Source: Apricaphanius iberus (taxonomy: Eukaryota > Chordata > Actinopteri > Cyprinodontiformes > Aphaniidae). From it: DNA of 64,000 bases. Positions 1-14,420 of this stretch are shown in pieces. Below the pieces are notes generated by a model. That model worked only from the letters and a program-made list of their open reading frames with translations. It ran no database searches and was not told the origin of the DNA. The stretch spans positions 2,604,001 through 2,668,000 of the forward strand of contig JAPXFQ010000113.1 of assembly GCA_028564705.1 (NCBI GenBank), read 5' to 3'. The position numbers were made by a program, and so were the translations under genes. The first letter of the stretch is position 1. Each line of letters begins with the position of its first letter.

Positions 1-815
1 TTAAAACTCATCTGAAAACTCACCTTTACCCCTCACTTTTGATACTTAGTCCCCGGCCTTGACCCCTGCAGCTGATCCAGAACGCTGCTGTCCGTGTCCT
101 CACTAGAACCAGTAAAGTAGAACACATTACCCCAGTTCTTAAGTCCTTACACTGGCTCCCTGTAGCTCAGAGAATAGACTTTAAAATAATCCTACTAGTT
201 TATAAATCACTGTATGGTTCAGCACCAAAGTATGTTGGAGATCTGTTTTCACTATACCAACCCAGCAGACCACTCAGGTCCTCCAACTCGAGCTTACTTA
301 ACATTCCTAAAATTTGAACTAAACAGGGAGAGCCAGCTTTCAGCTTCTACAGTATGCTCCACAAATCTGTAACAAACTTCCAAAATAATTCAAAAATGCT
401 GAATCCTTAGGCTCTTTTAAATCAAAGATTAAAACTCTACTATTCAGAGCTGCCTTTGAGTCCTAAATTGTGTTTTTGACCACTCTTTGATTCTCATTAT
501 GTGATTTTAATTCGTATTTTTTAACCGATTGTGTTTTATCTGTTTTTAATCTATATTATTTTGCATAAATTTGTTTTTTACACCTTTTCTTTTTATTATC
601 ATGTTTTATTTGTTTTTAAATTTCATTCTCTCACAAACATTTTATTTTTCATACTTCAGTTACGACGTGCGATTCTTTGAGTAATGATCTGTTTTAATTT
701 TCTTATTTTTATCATGTATTTTGTTTCTCTACCACTGAATCATGTAAAGCGCCTTGAATTGCCTTCCTGTTGAAAGTGTGTTATATAAATAAAGTTACCT
801 TGCCTTGACCGTTTT
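1..815 (+). mobile_element. 3' end of an L2/Rex1-like non-LTR retrotransposon (LINE)
   Basis: Bases 70-245 translate, with breaks, to the segment that follows the reverse transcriptase core in fish L2/Rex1-type LINEs (LIQNAAVRVLTRTSK, then [21 protein letters not shown]). The same peptide is encoded on the minus strand at 47406-47560. An AT-rich untranslated tail follows, ending near 815 with the usual short tail around AAATAAAGTTACCTTGCCTTG. The copy enters from outside the window, is 5' truncated here and has no intact ORF. Assignment between L2 and Rex1 is uncertain. Confidence 0.75.
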
Positions 816-1039
816 GTCTTTCCTAACTGTTTTATTGTCTGTTAATGTCACCATACCAGTGTTGCTATTCTCCTTTCATATATATTTATGGCTTGGTAAC
901 ATACTTTAGTGCTAAAATAAGCCATTCAATGGAGTTTTTCAAGGTCCTGTTGCAACATTAGTCCTTTAAACCTAATCAATTATTGATTAGGGGATAGAGG
1001 GGACTGAGTACATGTGCACAGCATGGTTTTTAGATTTTC

Positions 1040-1125
1040 TATTTCTTCTTTTCAAAATGAAAACAATGTATAATTTCCTTCCACTCCACACGTTCTTGTA
1101 TTGTCACAAAAAATCCCAATAATAC
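1040..1125. mobile_element. Scrap of a Tc1-like element end
   Basis: The stretch ending in AAAAATCCCAATAATACC resembles the sub-terminal part of the Tc1 family seen better preserved at 42556-44190. Only about 85 bases remain and there is no coding sequence. Confidence 0.4.
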
Positions 1126-1127
1126 CT

Positions 1128-1560
1128 TTTTAATTGAATTCAGTTTATTTATATAGCGCCATTTCACAACAAATGTCATCTCAAGGCACTTTACAAGAAA
1201 AGTTATTACAATACGATGTTTAATCTAGGAATTAGAGAACCACAGAAGATTGTGTCAGGACTTCTCAGCAATCCCTCACACTGAGCAAGCATGAAGCAAC
1301 AGAGGAGAGGATAAACTCCCTTTTAACAGGAAGAAACCTCCGGCAGAACCAGGCTCAGCACAAGCGGTCATCTGCCGAGACCGTCTGGGGTTTGGAGAAG
1401 GCAGCAGAGACACAGAAAGAGCAACAGAACTGATGTAGAAGCAGAAGTTGGTAGCAGAACGTGGAGAACGTTCCTCCACTGGAATGCCATCTTAGTCAGG
1501 GTCGTCAAGCAGGGCGGGTCAGGACTGTTTTTAGGTTTGAGATTGTAGTTTGACAAGCTA
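1128..1560 (-). repeat. Interspersed repeat with 'TTATTTATATAGCGCC' tail
   Basis: A conserved tail (TTTATTTATATAGCGCCATT) is followed by a block with AACAGGAAGAAACCTCCGGC and ATCTGCCGAGACCG, a combination common in fish interspersed repeats, probably the 3' part of a LINE or SINE read on the minus strand. A second tail of this type (TTATTTATATAGTGCC) lies near 60960. The short ORFs across it are not gene-like. Confidence 0.55.
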
Positions 1561-4500
1561 AAAAAGTGTATTTATTCCTAAAAAGGACTTCAAGATGAGG
1601 GTTCTTGGTATTCAATCCCCTTTCTAATATATTTGTATGAATCATGTTGCTAATTGTTGAGGCACAGACTACAAGTGAGAAAGTGAGAACTAAAAAAATA
1701 AACATTAAACAACTATTTCCTTCATTTAAAACCAGCATTTTAAAACTACTTGCCACTGCACTGCCTAGTGTAAGTTCATTTATATTCTCTTGGCTTTGTC
1801 TGTTGACGCAGATAGCTTTTTGAAGCACTGGCAACATATGGAGGAGCAGCACATCAGGCTGTGGATGTCACTGAAGTAGTGATTTGAGATGACAACTCCC
1901 AAAAGCTGTTAAGCTGAAAGGGATGAAGAGGGAAGGAAAATAGAATCCTCAAAAAAAGGCATTAGTCGGAAGAAAGTCATTGTCTAGGATTGATGTGTGG
2001 ACCATAGCTCCCTCTCTATTGTATTGTTTTCAAACTGAGTCCAAATCTTAATTATGTTAAAAGATAATTGGTTGTTTTGGTTCCTTTGGGAAGTTGGGAG
2101 TAAGTTATAGAGCGGCAACCCTTGTAATGACAAAACATTGGTATTAGCCTACAGGCAGTTGTCAGAAAGCTTACAATCGTTGCCCAGAGCAAGATTTAAT
2201 AATCTCATCATCCTAGTTGTAAGGTTAGGCAGTAATCTTTTTGGACTACAAGGTATTTTTCCAAATTTAAATGCAGATAAAGATTATTTTGGTAAAAATA
2301 AAATCTAGATTTTTTTAATATCTCCAAGGGTCAAGAGAAGTCAGAAAAATAAGCCCTTGGTTATTAATTTTGTCTGAGGATTATTAACCTACCAAATCAC
2401 TTTATTGAAATTACACAATAAATAGAGGAAAAGGAGAACAAGATGAAACAGAGAAGTATAAAAAGCTATTCTAATATTAGGTGCAAAAATCTACTTCAGT
2501 TGCACGCTGACGGCGAACACAGAAGGTGGTAGAGCACTTTAGCAGCACAGCAGTTGTGCATCATCTTCACAGGATGTCTCCAGGCACCGTGCCGAGTTAT
2601 GGAACACCTGAGAGCCCAATTAGCCCAATACCATGCCACCACATGATATAGTCAGAGTTTATTTTTGCTCTAAGAGGTTTGGTTTTGGACAACATCTTTT
2701 AAATGTAACATAAATATGAACCATAAACCTTTTTTACTTGCCCATATTTATTATTTATTAGCCTTTTTTTTTGACAAAGTTGGCACACAGTTGGGCTTTG
2801 GTTAGGAGTGGGTAAAATATGACCGAAACAGGAAAAAGTTTTCCATCCTTAGAACATAGATTTTCACTTATTTTGCAGAATACGGTCCTAAATAGGGATG
2901 ATACCTTTTCAATGTACTCATAATGGAATCGGTTAGTTAACCAATACTATGAACCGATTCTTTAAATGTGTAAACTCTGCAATATTTTTGCATAAATTGT
3001 TTATTTTCACTTAATATTTTAGTTTTTAGGGTAATTTTTATTTATACTATATTTTTTATCCAATCTCACAATCTTTTGTTGTAACAAGCAGTATCGGTAT
3101 ATTTGTTTTATAAAAGTTTTATTGTTGCATCCCTAGTCCTAAGATTCCATACTTTTCCACTCACCAATTTCTAGAGATTAAAACAATTTCTTAAACCAAT
3201 TTAAAGCTAAAAGTAAAGCTTTTTATTATGGATTAATGGCATATATTTCTACAGGCTCAAACTTTGAATATGGAGCCTAAAAAAAGAAAAAAAACTTGAC
3301 CCAGAGTCTGCTGCCTCTGACAAGTGGCTCTTTGGACCTTTCACAATTACTCTTAAAAATGCTGACTAAAACTTATAAAGGTAATTATAAGATATTAGCA
3401 GTATATCTGTTGTTTTCATTGAGTTATTATTGCAACTGATTTCCACAACAGAATAACACCAAAAGTAACAGCAGTTATTAAGATTTGTTTTTCCTATCAT
3501 CAGGTTGGAAACTACTTGGTTTTGTTTTGTTTTTGCATTATTATCTTTACATACCTTTAGTCTGTTGTTCCCAACATGATCAAACCTAGCTTTTGTGTTA
3601 TTATTCTTATTACTCCACAACAGCAATGGCCTAAGTCATTGTTCCTTGATCTCTTGCAATTTCATGCAAATGCTCTGTCTGTACTAAGAAAGATTCACTC
3701 ACTTCAACAAGCTTCGAAGTGCCAAAGCTTTAATTTGCCTGACATTTCCACTTTTCCAGATTAAAGTGTGAAGAACTCTCTATATGGAGGAATAAATGAA
3801 TTGATGTGGAACTAAAGCTTTATAAATACTTTCTTTTTTCATACATTCCGTAGTGCAGTAATAAGAAATACTTCAGATTCGGTACTTACCCAGATCGAGT
3901 CATCTGGAAAAGTATCTATCTAGTCAACTACAAAACATAGTTGTCCACCTAAACTAGAGAGCATTAGCCAGAGAGGAAACCAAAAGACGCATGGTTCTGG
4001 AGGAACTGCAAAAATCCAGTTCAACTGCTGAGTATACATAAGTATTGGTAACTGTCTGGATAGCTATGGATTGCTCTCAGTTAATTTCTAATGACTTGCC
4101 TTTTTTGAATGTTGGGGAATGTTTATTATGTAATTGGGATTTTATTATTTATTATCTTAGTGTCTCTAGGACAGAAGGTCATGTAGAGAAAGAAAAAGCC
4201 TTCTGTCTCTCCAGTACACTGAAACAGAGCTCATACCGTTAGAAGATAAACAATAATTGCTAATTACTATTTAAGAGTTTGGATTAGAACAGTTGGGTAA
4301 GAGTATGAGAACTGAACTGTTTTGGTTCACACTGTCTGCTGGCAACAGGTTATATTAAATACTAAAATGCCTGAGGGACTCGGTTCCATCTTTGTTTAAG
4401 GAGAAGCAATTTCTTAGCCATAACATAGACTTAATGGAAGGTTTCTTTATAGAACAGGTTCTCGCCCAGTTGTGAGGCTGTTTTTCACCAATACCTATTA

Positions 4501-4823
4501 AAAAATTGCTGTTCTTTTTTTCCTGAGTTGATTAAATCTCTTTCTCAGATAGTTTTTTTTCCTGGAAACTCTGGAAAGACAAATAACTTTACTCAGGCTA
4601 ATGTCAGATAACTCATCACCATGTTTTACCCTTATTTTTGGCCATTTTATTCCCATCCATTTCCATTTTCTAAATAAAAGATAATCAGATTTTTTTCATA
4701 CAAAAAGAAATGCAGTTCAAAGTGCTTCACAGAATGAAAATTACCCCACATACAGTATATCACAGAAGGCTCCCACAGAGGAAACATTGGAACAATGTAT
4801 CTATTGAGTTGTGTAAAATAACA
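1561..4823. other. Intergenic DNA, no gene seen
   Basis: AT-rich sequence with no ORF resembling a known protein and no exon-like pattern. Contents recognised: a short MITE (2893-3138) and a Tc1 scrap near 3935-4020 that shares the phrase TTGTCCACCTAAACT with the copy at 13953. The remainder is unexplained. Confidence 0.6.
2893..3138. mobile_element. MITE-like element with TAGGGATG / CATCCCTA ends
   Basis: Begins TAGGGATGATACC and ends GTTGCATCCCTAG, giving a short terminal inverted repeat around an AT-rich, non-coding interior of about 245 bp. Related end sequences (GCATCCCTAC) occur near 18265 and 35440, consistent with a dispersed non-autonomous DNA transposon. Family not identified. Confidence 0.5.
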
Positions 4824-5326
<503 letters not shown>

Positions 5327-6460
5327 TTAGTTAGTAGAAGCTGTAAACCTGAGGAACTCTTTTTGGGAAGACCAGAAAGCAGGGTATTACAGTAATTGAT
5401 TCTACCGGCGATAAAAGCATGCATTAATGTCTTCATGTTGGCCCAAGAGAGAAAACTCTGCCAATGTTCTTGAGGTAATGTCATCTGGAGACATGGAGAT
5501 GTGTGTATCAGTGTGTGTAACTGTGTATCATTAGAATAACTGTGAAAGTTAACTCCATGTCTTCTGATGACACTGCCAAGAGGGAGCACATACAGGTTAA
5601 AAAGCACTGGGCTTAAAACTGAACCCTGGGGCACACCACATGTGATCTTGTGGACCTTTGAAGAGCAGGTATCTAAACTTACCATAAAATTCCTATTTGT
5701 AAGATATGACGTGAACCATTTATAAAAAAGAACCAGAGAAGCCAATCTGTTTTAAACGACTTAAAAGAATAGTGTGGTCTGCTGTATCAAAGGCACTGCT
5801 TTGAACCAGTAGAACCAACACTGTCACCCTCTGAGCATCATAGTTAAATCTAGAATCGTTTAGAAACTTCAGAAGGGTCGTCTCATTGCTGTGGTTCACC
5901 CTAAAACCAGATTAAAATTTCTCTATGACAGTATGAGCGTTGATAAAATCACTAAGCTGAATTAAAACAAGCTTTTCTACAACTTTACCTAAAAATGGCA
6001 GGCAAAACCCCAGTGTGAAGGGAGCAATTCATCATGGTTAAAATCTCATCTCTAAAAGATCCATAAAATGGCCTAAAAAATTAGGTGGGGATTGGTGAAG
6101 AATACATGTGGTAGGCCTCACTGAGGATAAAACTTTATCAAGCGTCCCAGCTTCTACCATGATAAAACTGTCCAGCGTTTCCTCTGGTAAAGACACACAC
6201 TCAGATTTTTCTAAAACCATGTTATTTTGTGAAGATAAAATATTACACCTGATGGTTTCTGCCTTCCCTCTGAAGTGGTCTACAAACTTATTACATAGTG
6301 TGTGAGGGGGTTTTCTGAAATGCATTAGTAGTACAGTTAAAGATTGGACCAATAGTTGAAAAACAAATTTTAGGATTATTTTTATGGTCTTGTATGATTT
6401 TTGCAAAATAAGCATTTCTTGCCTTGACTTAACCACTGTGTGTTTAATTCCCATGTTGTT
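5327..6460 (-). mobile_element. Decayed L2/Rex1-like LINE reverse transcriptase fragment
   Basis: On the minus strand 5340-5745 encodes a reverse transcriptase core with [20 protein letters not shown] and LPLGSVIRRHGVNFHSYSND; the last part corresponds to the YADD catalytic box, here degraded to YSND. Upstream (6038-6454, minus) the frame encodes a piece resembling the region before the RT domain (LCNKFVDHFRGKAETIR). Frames are interrupted and the catalytic motif is lost, so this is a dead copy. Confidence 0.8.
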
Positions 6461-9400
6461 TGGATATTTTGATTAATCTATTTGTATTTTTGCTCTGAAC
6501 ATTCTTATACCTCCCCCTTTTATAAATTGTTGGTCTGGTTCCTGATTGAGTTAATTTACCAATCTTTCATTTTCTGTATATTTAACAATTAGGCTCCGCT
6601 TCATGTTTCTCTTTCACATAAAATCCTACACAATCACATTGTAGTTGGTGAATGTAATGTCATTGTGGAAAATTAAGAGGAGCAAATTTGTCCTGAGAAA
6701 AACAATTTTTTGAATCCCTGTTTAAGCTATCTCACACTTGTTTCTATACAAATCCTTTACACTTCATACTATATCCAATATGGCTTTAAGATGTCATAAG
6801 AAGCACAAAGGGAAAAATATGAGGAGAAGAATGAAAGTTTTTTTAATCATTTTCAAAAAATTTCTGGCAAATTTATGAAACACGATCGCTTTGTGGAAAC
6901 CGTGACTCAAAAACGTGCTGGGTGTAAGTGATGTCATCAATGTAGAAAAGCTTCCACTGTGCAGCAGATTACCAAACTAAGGGACGACCTCTGTAAGTTG
7001 CCATAACACCAAGCTCTACCGTGCTCTGCCTGCTTCCAGCATCCAGCATGGAGCCACTTCAGCACACCCTCGCACAAACACATACGTAATGCCTCTGCTT
7101 GCATGGTCAAATCCTCCACCCCTTCCTCCCCTCAACGCACACATACACACAGGACATAATGTTGTTGGAATGATATCTCAAGGACTCTCCATGCCACGCT
7201 GGGTCCAGGCAACCAGCCAGGTTGTTGGGAGTTGAACTGAACTGGACGGAGAAGAGCGGGACTTCCACAGAACCACAGCTCAATTTCTTGCTTATCTGCA
7301 AATGTTACCCCGGCCATGTCCTGGCTTCACAAGACTCAGTATCACTTGCTGACAACATAGGGTGTAGAAATACATTTGAGACACTTTTTGAGATTTTGTC
7401 GAGAGAAGAAGCCGTTGGTTAACAGCCATTCCTTACGAAGCAGATGATTAAGTTTATTCTCTGATCTCTCAGAGCGAAAGCAGCAGGTATCGGTGAGTAG
7501 CTGCTCATTGCCAAATTATATTACTGTCTCAACTGCAGATAAATAAAGGCTCTGACCTCAACTGTCAGCCAACTAAACTCTGTTCACGATAGGACACTGA
7601 GTAGTATGGAAATGGGCGGCAGAAGTTGTGAAATTAACGGTACATCTACAGTGATGTTAAAACATGATTGCCTTACCCTTTTTTTTTACATTTAATGTCA
7701 ATAACAGACAAAGTGCACAGTGTGAATAAAAAAACTGTTTTAAAATGATTTCTTTCAAACATTTTTTTCTACCATAACGTTTGGACAGTCGCTCCGCTCA
7801 GAAAAATATCTTAAACCACCTGAATTTATCAAAAATAATCAGAAGATTTTATTATACATATACCAAGAATTTGTCATAGTATGACGTCTGTCTCTGTCTT
7901 TGCTCCTGTGCCCATAATTGTCCTCAGCAGTCCCAAGTTTCCTTGATTGTCTTCCTGATTGACACATTTATCGTGAAACATCTGAAAATATTCCAAAATA
8001 TTAAGAAATTGTGCTTGACCTTAGTTTGAAATAGCATGGTTATCATTGAAAGTACTTGGACCAATCAAAATGCTCAAAAGAGGGCTTCATGGCAGCCAGC
8101 CAATTAGTGACTATCTCTGATGTCTCATTGAACATGGTTGTGGGGAAATAACCAAATGTTTTTATTTTTATTTTATATCTGCATGGTTAGAGGAAAAGCA
8201 GGCTGGTCAAAATATTTTAAAAACTTAACAATATAAAAATATGTCACTAATCTTTGTGTTGTCAGAGAGGTTTCTTTTGAGTGATTTTTTTGATCCTACA
8301 GATTAAATATTCAGATACAGGTTAGACGATATTCAACCTTTGGTGCAGTTCCTGAAACTAAGCTAAAATAAAGAAGCTGAAAAAACCATGGTTAAACCTA
8401 AATTTATCAAATAGTTACTTTTTGACCTAAGCTTAAGTTGATTTGGATTGATTTTCTTCTCTAAAAAATAAATTAATTCAAGTTTTCTTTTTTATTTACT
8501 CTGTTTTGTTTACATTTGTTTTAGGATTGGAAACACACAATCTACTTGTCAGGGATGCACTTACCTGCCACATCACATGCATGCTCAGATAAAGTCCATA
8601 CCTCAACCCGCTTAAAAGGGAAGAAAACCGTGCAGATTTTATTGTCTGCAAACAATGGAGTAAATACATTTTTTTGCTAAAGTTCTTAAAAGTTCAACAT
8701 TTTAAGTTAAATTTTACAAGAATTTTTCCTTACAACTCTTTCAAAAATCCTGAACACTTTCTTTTTCATGTAATCATGAAGCATCAGTGACACATCGACT
8801 AAAATATAAGCCCTCTAGCAATCAAACTGATCCTAATGTGAAATTAATGTACAGTAAAGCAAAAATGTATGAGAATATAACAGAGAAATATTTATTTTTC
8901 TTGACAAAACATTTAAAAATACATTCTCTGTCCTCAAGCCAAGTAGGTCAAACAATTTTATGTAATAAGTGAACAACTAAAAATACACAAGCAAACTGTC
9001 AGCAGCTAATCATGTCTGATTTATGCCAGGATGGTGCTGATGAGATTATTTTGCTCCTCTGTGTGTGGCCCTGCGGCGCTCTCATCTCCTCTTTGATGCT
9101 AACAGGTCAACTTTTGGAAAGGGGAAGAAAGTTTCAAGCCTCGAGCTAGTTTTTGCCTGACTGGATTTCTTTTATTTTCCACCCATATAAAACTGGAATC
9201 CTGTCATCTACCGGTAACTGCAGATTTTGTTTGCAAACAACATGCAGTTTATCTTAAAAACTAAATCAAAAATGTTTCATAGAAGTGGACACATATAATA
9301 TTTTATCTGCGCATGCATTTGATGTAATGTGCCTCAATGCTCCGTTTGAATGGGCTCTGCAGCCCTCTGAATATAGCAAACCACTGATCCTGTTAGGGGT

Positions 9401-10732
9401 TTGTCCCTGCTTGGTGAACCATTCACCAGCTGTATTCATTCATAAAAACTATAAATGTGCTAAGCCGCTTAGAGCCTTTATTTATATCTCAGTCATTCTG
9501 TTACATGGCAGGGAGTCTTTCACAATGAAGACGGATGATAACGATAAAGTGCCATTTCCTAGATTTCATTTGCTTCAGATCTACGCTGCATTGAGAAATG
9601 TATCTTTAGATTCTTGAATGCTGAATGTCTTCTCCATTTATAATCTCCTGGTCATAGTTTTTATAAATATCACAGGTGTATTGAGCTGTGAGCAGAGAAG
9701 TGACAGAATTTAGACAAGAACTAAAGGTTGAAAATAAGTGAATTAAAAACAAAATGTTATAAAAGATGCTAAACTTCTACATAAACACACCCATGCGATT
9801 GTAGAGGATGATGAAGACAGCAGAGAATTGACATTTAAAATTTAGACTGGTTAAAATAAAGAACGCTGAAGGGAAAATACATAAGACTAATCTGCCTTTC
9901 AGCTCTGCAGCCTGTACCGATTATCTGTCTAAGAGCTGTCAAAAACAGGGCGGCAATGTTGAACTGTGAACTATTTGAGTTTTTATGCAATCATTATTCC
10001 TGATGAGTGCTGCCGTTTCTTGTTGTTCTCCTTGATACCTTAGTCTGTTCCCAGCTTTTCTTTCTATTACTTTTGTCTTTTGCTCTCCTCCCTTCGCGCT
10101 GCAGGTCCTTGCTTGCTAATCATTACACCTGTCGCATGTTTGTCATTCATTACGTCAGTAATTACGCTGCTTTTCTCTTGCACCATGCCAGATCCTCTTC
10201 ATTCCTCTGTCTGTCCAAGCCTTCTGTTAGCCCAGTATAAGCCAACTCTTGTTTGGTCGTAGTTTTCCTGATTCCTCTCTGGCCCTGGTTTTATTGTGGT
10301 TAATTTAAGATTGTTATTAGTCATCACAAGATTAAAACATCAGTCATTATGAGGAAAGTATGATGAATAAAAACAGTTTTTCAGAATTCTGAAAGGTTTC
10401 TCTTTTAATTTTCAAGCAGTTTTTGGCACCAAGACCACATCTTATTCCAACCTTTAACTACGCCACCATGCATTAAATAGACACAAACAATACCACTGAT
10501 CAAATCAAAGTGTAACTACAAATAAACTAATTGATGTACCCTAATTTACATTTATTGTACAAACAAACCACATACATTTGAATACCAGATATCGATCCAT
10601 TTCTTTATAGTGGTTTCCTGTGGAGCCTGTCTTTATCCTCAGCAGCCACTGAGGCTTGGTGTGTATGCTGCCTCTTGTCTCTTGTATGGTGTAACGAGAC
10701 CTTCACAGGGCCGCAAACAGACACATACGCTC
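6461..10732. other. Intergenic DNA, no gene seen
   Basis: No ORF here resembles a known protein and no exon pairs with consistent phase were found. A GC-richer block at about 6900-7450 has several overlapping short ORFs on both strands with no recognisable content. The stretch 8995-9135 is the least AT-rich and could be conserved non-coding sequence. A C/T-rich block at 10000-10290 resembles part of an unidentified repeat. Confidence 0.5.
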
Positions 10733-11690
10733 ACTGGCCACTTTATAAGGTACTTTAACGCAAATTTCTAATCAGCCAATCACTTGGCGGAAACTCAACG
10801 TATTTATGTTTGTAGACATGGTCAAGATGGACTGCTGCAGTTCAAACTGAGCATCAGAATGGGGAAGAAAGGTGATTTAACTGACTTTGAACGTTGCATG
10901 GTTGTTGGTGTAAGACACGATGGTCTGAGTTTTTCAGAAACTGTTGCTCTACTGGGATTTTCACGCACAACCATCTGTAGCGTTTACAGAGAATGCTAAG
11001 AAAAAGGGAAAATGCCTGTGGGCAAAAATGCCTTGTTGATGCCAGAGGTCAGAAGAGACTGCCCAGACTGGGTCGAGCTGATAGAAAGGCAACAATAACT
11101 TAAATAACCACTCGTTACAACCAATGTATGATGAAAAGCATGTCTGAACGAACAACACGTCGAACCTTGAGGCAGATGAGCTACAGCAGCAGAAGACCAC
11201 ACCGGGTGCCACTCCTGTCTGCTAAGAACAGGAAAATGAGGCTACAATTTACATTGGCTCACCAAAATTGTACGATAGAAGATTGGAAAAATTTCGCCAG
11301 GTCTGATGAGTCTCAATTTCTGCTGCGACATTTTGGATGATAGGGTCAGGCTTTGGCATCAACCACATGAAAGCATGGATCCTCTCTGCCTTGTATGAAC
11401 GGTTCAGGCTGGTGGTGGTGTAATGGTGTGGGGGACATTTTCTTGGCACACTTTGGGGCCCTAAGTACCCACTGATCATCCTTACAACGCCAAAGCCTAC
11501 CTGAGTATTGTTGCTGACCATGCCCATCCCTTTATGACCACAGTGTACCCATCTTCTGATGGCTACTTCCAGCACGATGATGCACCAAGTCATAAAGCTC
11601 AAATCATCTCAGACTGGTTTCTTGAACATGACAATGACTTCATTGTACTCAGATGGCTTCCACAGTCACCAGATCTTAATCATTACCAAC
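10733..11690 (+). mobile_element. Tc1-like transposon, 3' truncated
   Basis: The left end (CACTGGCCACTTTATAAGGTA) is a familiar fish Tc1-like terminus. From 10784 it encodes the transposase N-terminus (helix-turn-helix, with KKGDLTDFERCMVVGVRHDG), and further frames to about 11680 encode the second DNA-binding segment and catalytic domain (RTTRRTLRQMSYSSRRPHR; DESQFLLRH; later LPQSPDLN-like). Stops and frameshifts at 10997, 11101 and 11338 break the frame. The copy ends after the CCACAGTCACCAGATC block, without its last catalytic part or right inverted repeat. Confidence 0.9.
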
Positions 11691-13779
11691 TAATAAATGT
11701 TTAATGATATGATATAAAAAGATGATATGCAAAAACAGGGAAGTTGACTTTAAAGAATGGCAGTTTAGTGTTCTTCAAAATAAAAGCATACCAAAATAAA
11801 AACAAACATCCTTCCAGTGTAAATATGCACTTTATCTTAGTGATGGAGATGATTTCCAGCTGCTGTCATAATGAGGTGTTTTTAACGAGGACCTAAATGG
11901 AAACATAAGCACAAATTGCAAATAAACTGCAGTAATAGACAGCAAGGGATCCAGAACAGTGTGTCAACGAGGAAAAAACACATGAAGGTACGGAGATAAA
12001 TGGAATAAGCGCAGGGGAGAACAGTGCAAACGCGAGAGTAAAAAGATAGTAAGGAGGAGTGAAGATTGTCAAAGGAAGTAGAGAAAAAAATAAAGGAAAA
12101 CCAGTGGCAGGTGAAGAGTGAGAGAGCAGAGAGAAATAAACACGGATCAGCCTCCCACCTCTCCAGCATCCAAGGTTCTCAGATCTCCTACAGTCACACA
12201 TAGTAAACAATACTTTTCCTATTTCTTGTTATTTCTGGTTTTGAAAAAAAAGCACCCGCCAATAAATTTTTCACATTTTTTTACATTGCAATCAATATTT
12301 TGTATATTTTATTTACTTTAATGTGGTAGAGCAACACAAAGGACTGCACAAGTTCAAAACAGAAGGAAAAATTAAGCATGTTTTTTTTTAATCTAAAAAG
12401 TGTGGCATGCTTTTCTATTCAGCTCCCTTTTGTCATGTTGGTGTTATACTTCCTGACCTGCATGCAGAACACCATTAGGGATACCAGTTGTAAAATCAAG
12501 TTTTACTAAAACAATGAAATGATGTCTGTCGCTGGAACTACGAATACTGATTAAGTTAGTGATGTTAATGGAGCAATGGTCTGACTGTAATTTCATATGA
12601 ACCGTCTTTAGAAGTGGTCAAATCCAAGGAAGTGATAACGATGACTGGAACCGATAACACTGCACAGAGGAATGGAGACTTGTGGTGTTCCAGGAAGGAA
12701 AGTCCAGAGGTGAGAGAGATTTTTGGTATTTTAGAAAATGTCTTAATGTACTCAGGTGAAGATTAATTTACAGGTTGTAGATTGAACACCAGGTAGAAAG
12801 AGATAGGAGTCCGTGATGTCTGCAAGGTCTTCCTGCTGGGTTCTAGGAAACATGGAGGCAGGGCCGGCCCTGGGGTATTTTGAACCCCAGGCGAGATTTC
12901 AGCAACCAAGCGACCAAGGGGCAAATGTACTCACGTACTTCAAATTTTGACGTTTTTTTACAAGTGGGTATTTGGGTAACCCTTAACATTTGTAGATTTT
13001 AAATTGTACTATCCAAGTTTGAATGTTTTAACTAAACCACATTATAAGTATAATCATTTTTTGTAGATATTTTTTTATTGAACAAAAATAGATAGAAGAG
13101 ACAAATAACTAATTAATTTGCGGATTTTATTTATTTATGTTGAAGCACATCTTTGTTTGACCCCATGTTGTAACTCTGATGTTTGTCACTGAGTCTAAGC
13201 CCCGCCCCTTTTGTATTTCAGTCCTGCTTTTATTTTGGTGGGACACCCCAAGATCATAACTGGGCCCCTTTAAAAACTTTCTAGATACACCCCTGATTAT
13301 CACTCAAAATAAAATATTTTTAACCCTGTATAAAAAATTGTAAACATCCAATTATGAAAATTATTTTTGTGGCATTATTACTCATAATCATTGATTTGAT
13401 TTATTTATTTAGCACATCAAGATGCTTCACAGTGCACATCATATATATTAAAGAAACAATTTTTTCTAGAGCAGAGAAGAAACAAACCCATGTGGTATTG
13501 TCTGAGGCCTCAAAAAAACATTGACTTGTATTCTCCTTGAGATCAACTGATTTAAGGGAAAAAAAAGTTTTACTCTTAATTTAAAATCCGTTGCCATTGT
13601 CTATTCTCTTAGCATTTTGAATATGAACTAGGCTGAATTAAACTAATTTCAACGTTAAATACAGCAGGTCTGACTCACATTATTAAATACATTTATTCAT
13701 TCTGATCCAAGGGGAGACAGAGGCAGATGGAGTACCTCTTATTTTTTTTTAAATGGGACTTTATATTCTTTGCTGACAA
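11691..13779. other. Intergenic DNA with small transposon scraps
   Basis: No gene seen. 12250-12430 looks like a degraded Tc1 end (AAAAAGTGTGGCATGC also occurs in the Tc1 copy at 42694). Near 12860 the phrase GCAGGGCCGGCCCTGG resembles the end of a common fish hAT-type MITE, but I could not find the matching right end. The rest is AT-rich and unexplained. Confidence 0.45.
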
Positions 13780-14420
13780 GAGAACATTGGTGAATAAATT
13801 GCATCATGAAAACCAAGGAACACAGCAGACAGCTAAAGTTGTGGATAGGTTTAAAGCAGGATTAGGTTAAAAAACAATAGCACAGATTTTAAACACCTCA
13901 CTAATCCCTTTTATATCATCAACTGAACATGGTAAAAGTATGACCAGACATGGTTGTCCACCTAAACTGGAAAGGAATATTCAGAGAGGTAACCAAAAGA
14001 GACCTATTGAGCTGGAGGAGCTGCAAAGAGCCACAGTTCAGCTTGAAGAATCTGGCAGCGGGAGAAGATTAGTCATGTGCTTAACAAAATTTAAAATAAA
14101 GTCAGGAGTTATGTTTGCAGTTTGCCACAGATCATATCAAGGCAAAAGCCAATGATTGGAATAAGGTGCTTTGATTAGACTAGACCAAAGGTACACTGTT
14201 TGGCCTACATACAAGACCCTGAACACACCAGACCCCTGATCGTACAAACATGGTGGAGACAGCATCATGCTTTTGGCATAATTATGTCTGCATGTCTTCA
14301 CTTCATGGTGCCCGGCCTACCAGTCTGTTTTTGTGGACATTTCAGGAACTGGCCCGATCGAGTCAGATCAAACAGAAACGCAGCAACAAGCCCTGTTGCT
14401 CCAAAGACAATTCAGTTGCT
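13780..14420 (+). mobile_element. Decayed Tc1-like transposon
   Basis: Shows the Tc1 transposase signature in fragments: AAAGTTGTGGATAGGTTTAAA, then GTTGTCCACCTAAACTGG (second DNA-binding region), then TGGTGGAGACAGCATCATG (the common GGGSIM-like box before the catalytic region). The frame is broken many times and neither terminal repeat is clear. Confidence 0.75.
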